Assembly (NCBI RefSeq): GCF_051549855.1
Contig: NZ_CP196080.1
Span: forward strand, 620,001-684,000
Source: Metamycoplasma sp051549855
GTDB taxonomy: Bacteria; Bacillota_I; Bacilli_A; Mycoplasmatales; Metamycoplasmataceae
Length of the DNA stretch: 64,000 nucleotides
Reading direction: 5' to 3'
The notes under the pieces were generated by a model, which saw only the letters and a list, made by a program, of their open reading frames with translations, was not told the DNA's origin and did no database searches. The position numbers were made by a program, and so were the translations under genes. Numbering within the stretch: position 1 is the stretch's first letter; each line of letters begins with the position of its first letter. This document shows, one piece after another, positions 31,586 through 42,300 of this stretch.

Positions 31586-31685
31586 TATTTACTCCAAGTT
31601 TAGTAATAAAACAATTTTAATGAAAAAGCTTTATTTTTGAGTGTTTTTTTGATTAGAAAATATTGTCCTATTTTAAAGTATTTTT

Positions 31686-31696
31686 TGTGATAAAAT
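31686..31696 (+). promoter_or_regulatory. Extended -10 promoter of rplK-rplA
   Basis: TGTGATAAAAT: a TAAAAT -10 with an upstream TG motif, giving a leader of about 80 bases before rplK. No good -35 at 17 bases was seen, which is consistent with an extended -10 promoter. Confidence 0.5.
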
Positions 31697-31726
31697 ATTA
31701 ATGCAATTTTTAATTGCCTCTAGCAA

Positions 31727-31759
31727 GTGGGAGATTTCTATGTAAATCATTTGCACCAC
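31727..31759 (+). promoter_or_regulatory. Probable L1-binding mRNA leader of rplK-rplA
   Basis: The leader can fold with GTGG (31727-31730) on CCAC (31756-31759), an asymmetric internal loop, an inner GATTT-AAATC stem and a 6-base loop. GTGGGAG opposite an ACCAC segment just upstream of rplK is the arrangement that mimics the L1 site of 23S rRNA in other bacteria. Binding of L1 would repress translation of both genes. Confidence 0.5.
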
Positions 31760-31781
31760 ATATTTCGAAAGGAAACATACA

Positions 31782-32219
31782 ATGGCTAAGGAATTAGTTA
31801 GAATTGCTAAATTGCAATTCAATGCTGGTCAAGCTAAACCGGGTCCTGCTTTAGCTGGATTAGGAATTGTTATGCCTGAATTCACAAAACAATTCAACGA
31901 CGCTACAAGAGACCGTGGAAGTGAACCAGTTCCAGTTAAAATTTGAGTTTACAAAGACAAATCATTTGACTTTAAAACATATACATCACCTGCATCATAC
32001 AAATTAAAAGAAGCTGCAAAAATCAAATCTGGTTCTTCAAATTCAAGAACTACAAAAGTTGCAACTATTTCAGTTGACCAACTAAAAGCTATCGCAGAAT
32101 ACAAACTTCCTGACCTAAATACAGATTGCCTAAAATCAGCAATGAGAACAATTACTGGTACTGCTAAAAACATGGGTATTGTTGTTGAAGGATACGATGA
32201 AAGTGAAGGATGCAACTAA
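31782..32219 (+). CDS. rplK: 50S ribosomal protein L11
   Basis: A 145-residue L11, with one TGA-Trp at about residue 50 (PVKIWVYKD). The N-terminal domain has AKLQFNAGQAKPGPALAGLG, with the conserved proline pair. The C-terminal rRNA-binding domain ends in CLKSAMRTITGTAKNMGI. L11 forms the GTPase-associated centre stalk base. A CGAAAGGAAAC ribosome-binding site precedes the ATG. Its stop overlaps the rplA start (TAATG). The high-expression codon style (many GAA, AAA, GCT) fits a ribosomal gene. Confidence 0.95.
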
Positions 32220-32908
32220 TGAAAAAAGTTTCTAAGAATCTAGCTAAAGCACGTGCATTAGTAGATAAAAATGCTGTTTATTCACTAGAAGAAGCTATTG
32301 AATTAGCTAAAAAATCTTCATATGCAAAATTTGATGCTTCAATCGATTTAGCAATCAAATTAAACATTGATACTCGTAAAGCAGATCAACAACTACGTGG
32401 AGCAGTTGTGTTACCACATGGAACAGGAAAAGTTGTAAGAGTTTTAGTTGCTACAGATGATGCAACAGCTCAACAACAAGCTAAAGAAGCGGGAGCAGAT
32501 TTTGTTTATTCAGGAGCAGAATTAGCTGAAGTTTTAAATCAAGACAAATATGACTTTGACATCATTGTTGCCGACCCTAAAATGATGGTTGTTTTAGGAA
32601 AATACGGGAAAAAACTTGGACCTAAAGGTCTAATGCCTAACCCTAAAACAGGAACAGTTACTGTAACACCAGGAAAAGCTGTTGAAGAAATCAAAAAAGG
32701 GAAAGCAAACTACCGTGCTGAAAAAGGTGGAATTATCCACTCACTTATCGGTAAAAAATCAATGTCTACAGAACACCTTGTAGAAAACGCTCAAACTTTA
32801 ATCCAAACAATCAAAAGATTAAAACCAGCTGCAGTTAAAGGGACATACATGCTAAACCTAACAGTTTCAGCAACAATGGGACCAGCAGTTAAAATTAAAA
32901 TTGATTAA
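32219..32908 (+). CDS. rplA: 50S ribosomal protein L1
   Basis: A 229-residue L1 of normal length. Diagnostic stretches: AIELAKKSSYAKFDASIDL, RGAVVLPHGTGK, KYGKKLGPKGLMPNPKTGT, GKANYRAEKGGIIHS and the C-terminal SATMGPAVKI. The ATG at 32219 is preferred over one three codons upstream because it starts within TAATG, has GAAGGA before it, and gives the canonical start MKKVSKN. L1 binds 23S rRNA at the tRNA exit and probably represses this operon through its own leader. Confidence 0.95.
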   Translation: MKKVSKNLAKARALVDKNAVYSLEEAIELAKKSSYAKFDASIDLAIKLNIDTRKADQQLRGAVVLPHGTGKVVRVLVATDDATAQQQAKEAGADFVYSGAELAEVLNQDKYDFDIIVADPKMMVVLGKYGKKLGPKGLMPNPKTGTVTVTPGKAVEEIKKGKANYRAEKGGIIHSLIGKKSMSTEHLVENAQTLIQTIKRLKPAAVKGTYMLNLTVSATMGPAVKIKID

Positions 32909-32923
32909 TATAAGCTAGCGAGA

Positions 32924-32951
32924 ATATCAGTCTGCGGACTGGTATTTTTTT
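32924..32951 (+). terminator. Terminator of rplK-rplA
   Basis: ATATCAGTC and GACTGGTAT form a 9-bp stem (one T-G pair) with a TGCG loop, followed by seven Ts. Confidence 0.8.
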
Positions 32952-32974
32952 ATAATTTGTAACTAGCAACAACA

Positions 32975-33006
32975 AAAAACAAAAAAAACAAGACCTTCGC
33001 CTTGTT
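32975..33006 (-). terminator. Terminator of serS-rmuC
   Basis: AACAAG (32987-32992) pairs with CTTGTT (33001-33006). On the minus strand the hairpin is followed by eight Ts. It lies about 20 bases after the rmuC stop and faces the rplA terminator. Confidence 0.7.
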
Positions 33007-33027
33007 TAAAAATCAAAATTTAACAAC

Positions 33028-34497
33028 TTATTCTTTGTCTGTGCCGACTTCATCAATTCCAGAGGGAGACACTAATACGTGTGAGCTGTTTGGTATCTCA
33101 ACATCTGGTAAAAACTTTTCAAATTTACCAACATTTTCGATGTTTTTAAATACAGTAGAACTTTTACCCACTGCTTTTGTAAGTGTATCTACTGATCTTT
33201 GACCCCATTTTTTTGCGTCTTCGATGTCAGTTAGAAGTGCTGTAACACTCTTTTTCAAAGTTTTAGCTTGCTTTACGAGTTCTAACGAGTTGTATGAGTA
33301 AGCAGCAACTTCGTTAATTGTTTTAATTGTATTAATGATAGCAACTAAAGTTGTTGGTCCACAAACCACAATATTATTTTCTCTTGCTAAACTTACTAAA
33401 ATGTTATTTGTGGTAAATCAAGCATATAATCCTTCAGAAGGCAAGAACATAATAGCGAAATCTATAGATGTTTCAATTTGATCAACATATCTTTTAATGT
33501 CTTTAATATTGTTTTTGATTGCACTTGTTAAATTTTTACTTGCAGTTTCAACCTTGCTTTTATTCCCTTCTTCCAAAGCACTTGTTAAATCTTTTCATTT
33601 TTGTAGCGGGAACTTAGCATCCAAAAACAAGTTTCTTGATTCACCGTTCACATCAAAAACTTTGATTGAAAAATCAGGCTTGTAAGTTTTTTCTTCATTT
33701 GTTTTTGAATCACTAACAACAAATTGTTTTTGTATTTCTACTAAAGAATCAGTTTTTCCAAATGACTCTTCAATTAAATCTTGAGCAAATTTTTCACCAA
33801 ATGCCCCAAACGATTTTACATTGCTAAATATTTTTTCTACGTTTTTAACAGAATCTTGCACTGTTTCAAATTTGGTTAAGTTTTTAGAAAGCTCGCTCAT
33901 TGTGTTTGTTACATTTGCAAAATGTTCCTTCAATTTAGCAGTCATTTCGTTTTCAAAACGTTTTTTGAAAGCATCTTCAATTTCAGTAAGTTTTGTGTCG
34001 ATTTTTACGTCTAAACCTTCAAATTTAATGTTTAATGCTTCACTGAAGTCCAATACAAACTTATTTGTGATATTTGTATTGTTGTTAACACCTTCTTTTA
34101 AAATCTTATCTAATGCATCATGATTTGCTTGTGCTTTTGTTTCTCACGACTCAACAGCGCTTGAAAACTTTTTGTCGTAATTATTAATAAAGTTTTCAAT
34201 TTTTGGATTTAATTCTTCTTTGAAATTCTTTATTTCTTTTTCAATGTTTTCTACATTGTTTTTAAAGTCAGCTTTAAGAGTGACAAGATCGTTTTCAAGT
34301 AATTTGAAATCACTTCTAAATTCTTGTAACAATTTATTTGTTTCATCATTTAATTTATTCGTTTTTTCAATTATTTCCCTTGTTTCCTTATTTGAATCTT
34401 TTCATTTTTTTAATTTTATAAACGCATATATTGCTGCCCCAATTGCCATCAATAAAATAATGATGACAAAAGTTAAAATCAATAATTCTACAGCCAT
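33028..34497 (-). CDS. rmuC: RmuC-family DNA recombination protein
   Basis: A 489-residue protein. A transmembrane helix at residues 5-27 (LLILTFVIIILLMAIGAA) is followed by about 200 residues of coiled coil. The RmuC nuclease-like core then starts: GAFGEKFAQDLIEESF, YKPDFSIKVFD, LFLDAKFPLQKW and FAIMFLPSEGLYAW. The PDF, DAKFPL and FLPSEG motifs are the family signature. RmuC limits inversions at short inverted repeats. It starts inside the serS stop (TAATG), so the two are coupled. Three TGA-Trp codons occur. Confidence 0.88.
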
Positions 34498-35762
34498 TAT
34501 TTAATTACCTCTTTTTTCATGTATGGTACCAATACTTTAGGAACTGTTATGCTTCCATCTTCATTTTGGTAGTTTTCTAATATTGCAGCAACTACTCTGT
34601 CGATTGCTAATCCACTTCCATTAATTGTGTTGGCATATTGAATTTTGCCTTCCAGGTCACGATATCTCATCATTGCTCTACGAGCTTGAAAATCAAAGAA
34701 AACAGATATTGATGATGTTTCGCGATATCTTTGTTCACTAGGAATTCAAAGTTCTAAGTCAGTAGTTTTAGCACTACTGAACCCAATGTCTCCTGTACTT
34801 AAACTTAATTCACGATAAGGAATTTCTAAAAGCTCCAAAATTCTTTTTGCATCTTCAACTGTTTCAAAAAAGTCTTGCATTACATTTTCATTGTTCGAAA
34901 GTTTTACCAGTTCAACCTTGTGAAATTCATGTTGGCGAATTAAACCACGAGTATCTTTTCCGCCACTCCCCGCTTCAGAACGAAAACACTTAGTGTATGC
35001 TACAAATTTTTTGGTTTTGCTTAAATCTAAAATTTCACTATTGTAATAGTTTGTAACTGGAACTTCTGCTGTTGGAATAAGTCATAAATCCTCATTTTCC
35101 AATTTGTATAGGTCTTCTTTGAATTTAGGTAATTGTCCGGTTCCAAAAAGCATTTTTGAGTTAACCAAGTGTGCTGGCATAATTTCTTCATACCCATTCG
35201 CAATGTGTGTGTCAAGCATGAACGATGCTAGTGCACGAACTAATTTTGCCCCATCTTTTTTGTATGTGACAAATCTTGATTCCGCCAGTTTGACTGCTCT
35301 TTCAAAATCAACAATATCTAAATCTTTAGCAATTTCGTAGTGAGGTTTTATACCTTTAACCAAACCTCTTCCTAAGCTCGCATGTTCATTGATAACTACG
35401 TTGTCATTTTCATCAGCCCCAACAGGAACACTTTCGTGTGGGACATTAGGAATTTGACTTGCTAAGTTTAGTACATCTTGGTTCAATTTTTCTAGTTCAA
35501 CGTTGTGTTTTTCAATTTCTTCTTTAATTTCATTTACTTTTTGAATCAACTCAGAAGCATCTTGTTTATTTCTTTTTTTGATACCTATTTCTTCACTCAA
35601 ATTATTGCGTTGAGACTGAAGATTTTCAACAACATGTGTTGCTGCATTTCTTTGTTTTGTCAAAGTTATCAAATTATCAACAACTTCAACATTGAAACCT
35701 CTCTTTTTCAGTCCCTCTTTTGCTATATTTTCATTATTTAATAATCATTTTAAATCTAACAT
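34497..35762 (-). CDS. serS: Seryl-tRNA synthetase
   Basis: A 421-residue class IIa synthetase. Residues 1-105 form the tRNA-binding coiled-coil arm (ending NLASQIPNVPHESVPVGADE). The core contains GARFVT-like SRFVTYKKDGAKL, the EEIMPAHLVN segment, TAEVPVTNYY, CFRSEAGSGGKDTRGLIRQHEFHKVEL (motif 2) and NGSGLAIDRVVAAILE (motif 3). It ends with the usual VLVPYMKK. The ATG at 35762 gives MLDLKWLLNNE, with Trp as TGA. Confidence 0.94.
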
Positions 35763-35789
35763 TTTTTACCGCCTTAAATAATTATTTAA

Positions 35790-35817
35790 ATTATACAACA
35801 GCACAAAAAAATGACAA
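35790..35817 (-). promoter_or_regulatory. Promoter of serS
   Basis: On the minus strand: TTGTCA (35817-35812), a 16-base spacer and TATAAT (35795-35790), 27 bases before the serS ATG. Confidence 0.6.
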
Positions 35818-35943
35818 CTGCTAGTTTTTTCAATAATTTTTTGACATTTTCGCAAACAAAAAAAGCAATTTTTCAGTCTTTCTTTGAGTAAAAATGTTTT
35901 TTTTTTTTATCTAAGCCCTCTAACAAATTTTATAAATTTGTAG

Positions 35944-35949
35944 TATAAT
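35944..35949 (+). promoter_or_regulatory. -10 box of the giant surface-protein operon
   Basis: A perfect TATAAT 71 bases before the small membrane-protein ATG. No good -35 at 17 bases. A T12 tract (35897-35908) lies 35 bases upstream of the box. An AAGGAG ribosome-binding site precedes the ATG. Confidence 0.5.
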
Positions 35950-36020
35950 TTTAAAAATATTTTTATTTTCAAAATGTTTTAACAATAGATTTTCAAACAT
36001 TTATTTTCCAAGGAGTAAAT

Positions 36021-36278
36021 ATGAACTCAACAGATAACATGCAAGCTGTCGAACAAAAACCAGCTAAAGCAAAAAAAGAAAAAAAAGCGATGACCAAAGG
36101 ACAAAAAATTTGACTAGCAATCGCTATCATACTAACACTACTTTTACTTTTAATTTTGTGCGTAGAAATAGCATATCTAGCAGATTTTATTCGTTTCAAT
36201 AACACAGATGCAAATGGTTTACTTTTAACTAAGGCACAAAGAGTTAATGGAATTTTTGGATTCTTCAAAAATAACTAG
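36021..36278 (+). CDS. Small single-pass membrane protein preceding the giant proteins
   Basis: An 85-residue protein with a Lys-rich N-terminus (residues 12-29), a strong transmembrane helix (W31 to about 52, LAIAIILTLLLLLILCVEIAYL) and a short polar C-terminus. AAGGAG is correctly spaced before the ATG. It is first in an operon with the two giant proteins and might be an anchor or assembly partner for them. No family was recognised. Confidence 0.65.
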
Positions 36279-36310
36279 AAATCATAAATACTAAAACACA
36301 AAGGAGATTT

Positions 36311-39300
36311 ATGGCTAAAAGAAATAACAAAAAATTAAATGCTTCAATTTTTCTTGGAACAACTCTAGCAGCGGCTGCAGGACTTGCAACTGCCTTAGCT
36401 CTTGTTCATGAGTTAGATTCAAAAAATGAAAACTTCGTAAAAGATAAAAATATTTATCAAGCATTACAACAACAAGTAGTTGACACAAAAAAACAATTAG
36501 CAGATAACAAAAATCTAGATGCAAATAATGTTGACAACATTAATGATCTTGTAAAAAGAGCTGAAGAATTAATTAAGCAAAAGAATTCTGATATAAACAC
36601 AATGTATCAGTTGAAAAATGAATTAGTTGATAAAGTTGCAAAAGCTCAATTTGAGTCAGTGGTAAAAGACACTAATGCCACAACAGACCAAGTTGATGCT
36701 GCTCTAAATAACCTAAGTAACTTAATCAAAGATAAAGAGCTAAAAGTACTTGTTAAACCACTTTACGAAAAAGTTAAGGCTGATAGTGACTCATTTGATT
36801 TCACTAAATTTTATTCAAACTTTGATGGAATGGTGAATAGTAGTAACAAGTCAACTTGAGATCTTGAAAAAGAATTTTATCACCTAATTGAAAACAACAT
36901 TTATGACAATTCATTCTTAAAAAATTCAACTGACAAAGCAAATGTTTTTTCAGCTATCGACACAATTAGAACAAACTTAAATGCCAAAAACTTAACTAAA
37001 GATTATTTACAAACCTTAAATAGCATTTTTGCTAATGTTTTAAATACAGCAGCAACTAACATTGATGAATCAATGCAGTCTTTAAGCACAGCAAATCTAG
37101 AAGGTATCAACACAAAATTAAACTCTCTAATTGACGAAATTAATGCTTCACAACTACAAAAAGATTCAAAAGATAAATTTATCAAAGAAGTTTCCGATTT
37201 CAAAGAAGCAATCCTAAATTCTTACGCTTTAGTTCCAGCAAACAATTTAAGTGCTCAAAGCGATGTTAGTGATTTTATTAATACGGAATTTTCAAAAATT
37301 AGTGCCAACTTCTTAACAGATGAAGAACTAAAAAAATCAGCTCAAACCTTACAAAACAGCTATCAAGAAAACAAAGATAACTACGGAATTTTTAGCTCAC
37401 AAGTTGAAAAATTAATTACTTCAGTTGACACAAGTTCTGTGAATGTGGAAACATATATCAAGATGCTAGACAATAGCTTCTTGATTTCAACTGCTAACCG
37501 TTACAGTCAAAAATTAAAACAATTACTTACAAATGCAAAAGACAATCACTCAATTAGTAGTGATGATTTTGATAAATACATTAACAATGAATTACTAACT
37601 CAAAATGTTGAAAATCTAGGTGAATTCGTTAAAAAATTATCAGATTTATACAATTCATTAGCCACATCAATTTCTTATAATGAACAATTAATTAATCAAT
37701 TAGAAGTACTTGAAAAACAAGTAAAAGTTTCTTATCAAAATTTAAAATATACAAAATTGGATTCAGAAAATCAAACTAGAATTCAAAACCTTAAAGATAA
37801 GTTATCTAAATACCTTGCACAAAGCCACACAATTAGTGAAAATGAAAAGGCATTAGCTGAACTAACCGAAGAAGAAAGACAAATTAACAAAGAAGAACTT
37901 AAAGGTTGAGTCACAACCTTAAGTAAATTAAAAGATTCAATTGTTGATGAAACTGAAAAACAAAACGTTCAAAACTGACTTGATAAATGACAACTAAATG
38001 ATGTCTTTTTAGTTGCTACCCTGTACGATGGTTCAACTCGGCAAGAATTACAACAAGATATTGCTTGAGCTCAGGACGTTTATATTTACCAAAGAGTAAA
38101 AATTAAAAAAGACGATGTTCAAAGTTATGCTGATGTAACAAAAGAAAAAGTTGTGGATGTTTTTGGTGAAAAATGAAGCAAAGGAAAAGAAATCTTACTT
38201 ACTCAAATTAGCACTTTAAGAAACGATGCTGATCGTGTAGACTCAGATAAAACTTTAAGTGTTGAGCAAAAAGAGGAACAATTACAAAAAATCTACCAAG
38301 AAATTAAAGCTATCAATGATAATGCTGAGAATTTCCACAAACTTGACACTATTTACCCAGTAGCACAAAACACAATTTCAAATCTACCTGAAAGTTTAAA
38401 GATTGAACTAGGTGAAGAAATTAAAAACATTGAAAAATTGCTAAGCAGAGCAAAAGAAGATTTTGACAATCCACAAAATTCAGATCCTGTTGATACATAC
38501 GAAAGATTGCAAAGAGCAATCGAAGATTTCAACGAAAAGAAAAAACAATTTGATGTTAATAGTATTTACAAACCTACTCTACAAGCAATTAAAGATGCTT
38601 TTGTGCCAACTCGTTACTCAAGTGAACCAACTGCAATCGAAAAAACTTTCTTAGATAAATTGGAAGCTTTAAAGACAGCTTATTTAGCAACTGAAGATAC
38701 TGATGAACGTGAAAAAATTAAAAACCAAATGTTGACAATGCAAAAATCTGCCCCGCAAGCAGCAAATTTAGAACTTGCTTTGCAAGCTTTGCAATCAACA
38801 TACAATAACTCAGCTTCTTCTGTAAATAAAAATGGCGAAAACTATCCAGAGTTAAAACAAGCGTACAACAAAGCACAAGAGCTGTTGCAAACATACAGTA
38901 ATGGTGCTGATTTCAATAAAGACAATATTAATGAGGCTAGCGAATACAACCAAATTCAAGCTCAAATTGATGAAGCAAATAAAAACTTACAAATTCAAGT
39001 TGCTTTGGCAGAATTGAAAAATGAAGCAGCAAATCTTGCAAAAAGTTTGTATACTGGAGACAACAAAAACTTAGAACCTTATGCTTCAGTAAATAATTCA
39101 ATTCAAGCTCTTTTAGATCAAAAAGATCAACTTTTAGCCAACCCTGATGCTACTGTGGAACAAATTCAAGAGATGACTGAAAAACTAGCAAGACAACAAA
39201 AGCTTGCTAATAAACTTAACGATGCTTTAAGTTGTTTAGACGCAATCGATAAAGAAACTAATCCAGTTGCTTGACAAAAATTTGCTGACACCATCAATGA

Positions 39301-42300
39301 ACCACTTGTTAATGATGGTGACAATGCGTTACAAATTCAAGAAAAAATTAATAATCTAAATGAAGAGCTTTCAAAATCAAATAGTTACATAGAAGCTGAA
39401 AACGCCATTAACCAACTAAAAAGTGTTTACAATGATGCGGAGAAAAATAAGGCTATCTATTCAGCTCCTGCAAATGAACTTGAACAAAAAATTAACAAGT
39501 TGAGTGAAAGCTTAAACAATGAACCAATTACAATTTCTGAATTAAAGAACTTAAAAGTTGAAGCAGTTAAAGAATTAAGAAAACGCAATAGCGAAAAAGA
39601 TCAAATCACTAGTGATTTTGCCAAAGCTAAAAGTGATATTGAAGCTAAATATAACGATTTAGTAAACGACGCCAAGGCAAAAGATATTGTCAATGGTTCA
39701 GAAGCAGTAGTACCTAAACTAAATGCTTTATATGAGCAATATCAACAACTAAAAGATGCTGATAGTACCACCCAACAACAACTAGATGATATTTATAATC
39801 AAATGAATTATCAATATCAAAACGATTTATTTGATTTCCAAAAACAATTAGCTCAACAAAAACTTGATGAACTAAGCCAAAGCCCTTACTCAGAAAGTCC
39901 TTTAGCACAAGAAACAAAACAAAAATTACAAGAATATTTAAATTCTATTGACAATCATGTGCAAAGTCTTCAAGTAGGAGATGAAAAAGAAATCGCTAAC
40001 GAAACTGAAAGATTAAAAAACTTAGTTTCTTTAGTTGATACTCAAAAGAAAGTCTTCGATAGAATTAAGGACCTAAAAGATAATCCACCTACCGATGTAA
40101 CTATCACTCCTGATTATTTAGAACAATCGATTCGTGACAACACTCCTTCAGCTGCTGACAATACAACAACTGAGCAACTAAAAACTGAAAAACAAAATCT
40201 TGAAAACGCTTTAATTGACTCATTGTCATTAGAAGAAGCTAAAAGACAAGAAGCACAAAAGATCAATACTGCTAAAAAAGATTTCGATAACTCAATTAAC
40301 TTAAGTGAAACTGATCAAGATTACAAGGATGCTATTGATGCCTTATTTGATCAACTTTCACAAGAAAATACAGATGCTAATACAACTGCGGACGTAAAAG
40401 TTGTTGACACAAAATTAAATGATCTTGTTGGACGTTTAGAAAAAACTCGTTCACTAGCTAAAGTAGTTAAGAAAGCAAGTGATTTAATCACCAACACTGG
40501 AACTCAAAATCTAAGTGAAGCTGAACAAGAAGCGGTTCAAAAGCTACAACAAAAAATAGCAGAAGCTAAGACAAAATATGGTTCAGATAGTGCAACAGAA
40601 GCAGATGTTTTTGAACTTTCAGAACAAATTAATGAACTATTAGATAAATTACGTAGTTCAACCAACTTGCGTCAAAAATATGCTTCAGTTAAAGAAAAAT
40701 TAGCGACAATTACTTACCCACAAGGAAGTAATAATTTTGGTACACCAGATGCCAAAAAACAAGAAGTTCAAAACTACATTGACCAATTGTTAAAACAGTC
40801 AGAAGCATCTGACACAACAAATGAAGAAGTAACAAGAATAACCCTTGAAATGAACAAATTTAGCAATTTATTTGATAAACAAATCGAAAAAATTGCAGTG
40901 CAATCAAGTATTAAAGATGAAATCTTGTATCAAACAAACAAATTTGATATTGATACAACCAACATGGCTGATGCCATTTTAAGAAGTGTTCCTAAATATG
41001 CGCTATCAGGACAAAAATTACAGGAATCAAATATTAATGACTTGGCAAGTGATTTAGATGATATGTTTGTTTCTTTAAATGAGATTTATCAAACAAGAAA
41101 AGAAGTTGCAAACGTTATCATCAACACACCAAACGAAAACTTGATTGATAAAACCAAAGCAGCATTGAAACAGGAATCATCAGAAGACGTCGAAGCAAAA
41201 TATCAAGACTTGCAAACTGCTATGGTAAATTACTTCACCAGTCAATTAGAAAAAACAAAATCAATCAACTTTGTAAATCCTGCTGTTGTCCCACAACAAA
41301 ACAACTTTGACAATGTTATTAATAAATTGTTAGATGTTAAAAAATCTTCTAACAATGCTTTTGGTGTGCTAAGTTTATACAAAGATATTGCTGACAGCAT
41401 TGCTAAAGCACAAGAAGAAATAACAAGTGTAGAGTCGAATGATGATATTAAAAACAATCCAAAAGTTGTTGAACAATTGAAAGTACTAAAAGGAGATGCT
41501 AGTGTAAATCCTGCTGTAAAAGGTCTAATCGAAAAAGGTAAAGAAACATATGCTAAAGATTTTGTCAATCTAAACCTAAGAACAAGAAACACTGAAATTT
41601 TAAATGCTATTGCAAAATTAAAAATTATCGCAGCGTATGCAACTGCATTAAATCAGCTAAATACCAATAATTCATTATCAGAAGAAGAAAAGACACCAAT
41701 TAGAGACATTCTAGAAAACATTTTTACATTGTTAGCTAACGATAGCACTTTAGAAAATGAAGAAGGTTACAACTCTCTAAGACAAAAATACATTGAGAGT
41801 TCAGGACCTTATTCATATACAACAGCAATCAATGCTACAACCCAACTAAAAAATATTATTGCTGATGCTCAAAATTGATACAACCAAAAAGATGTAAATG
41901 CACAAACTCCAGCAATTCAAGGTTTATTTACAGAATTAGGAACTGCTATTGAAAAAGCAAAAGTAAACACAACCAAAACAATTGCTACTGCTAAGAGTGA
42001 AAACACTCAAAATATGACAACTGATCAAGTGATTGCTTTATTAAATTCAAACAAAGAAGAAAGCATTAATAAAATAAGTGATCCATTTGATGGATTAATT
42101 GCTAAATTAAAGAAAACAAAAGAATCAGAAGCACGTAATTTATATGATGAATCAAAATCACTATTCAGCTTTATGACACTTCAAGGAATAGAAACACTTG
42201 ATAGCATTTCTAATGATCCATTCAGTTCAATGAATAATGTTCAAATTCAAGACACTGACAAATTTAATGCTATTTCTGAAAACTTTAATGAAGCAACTAC

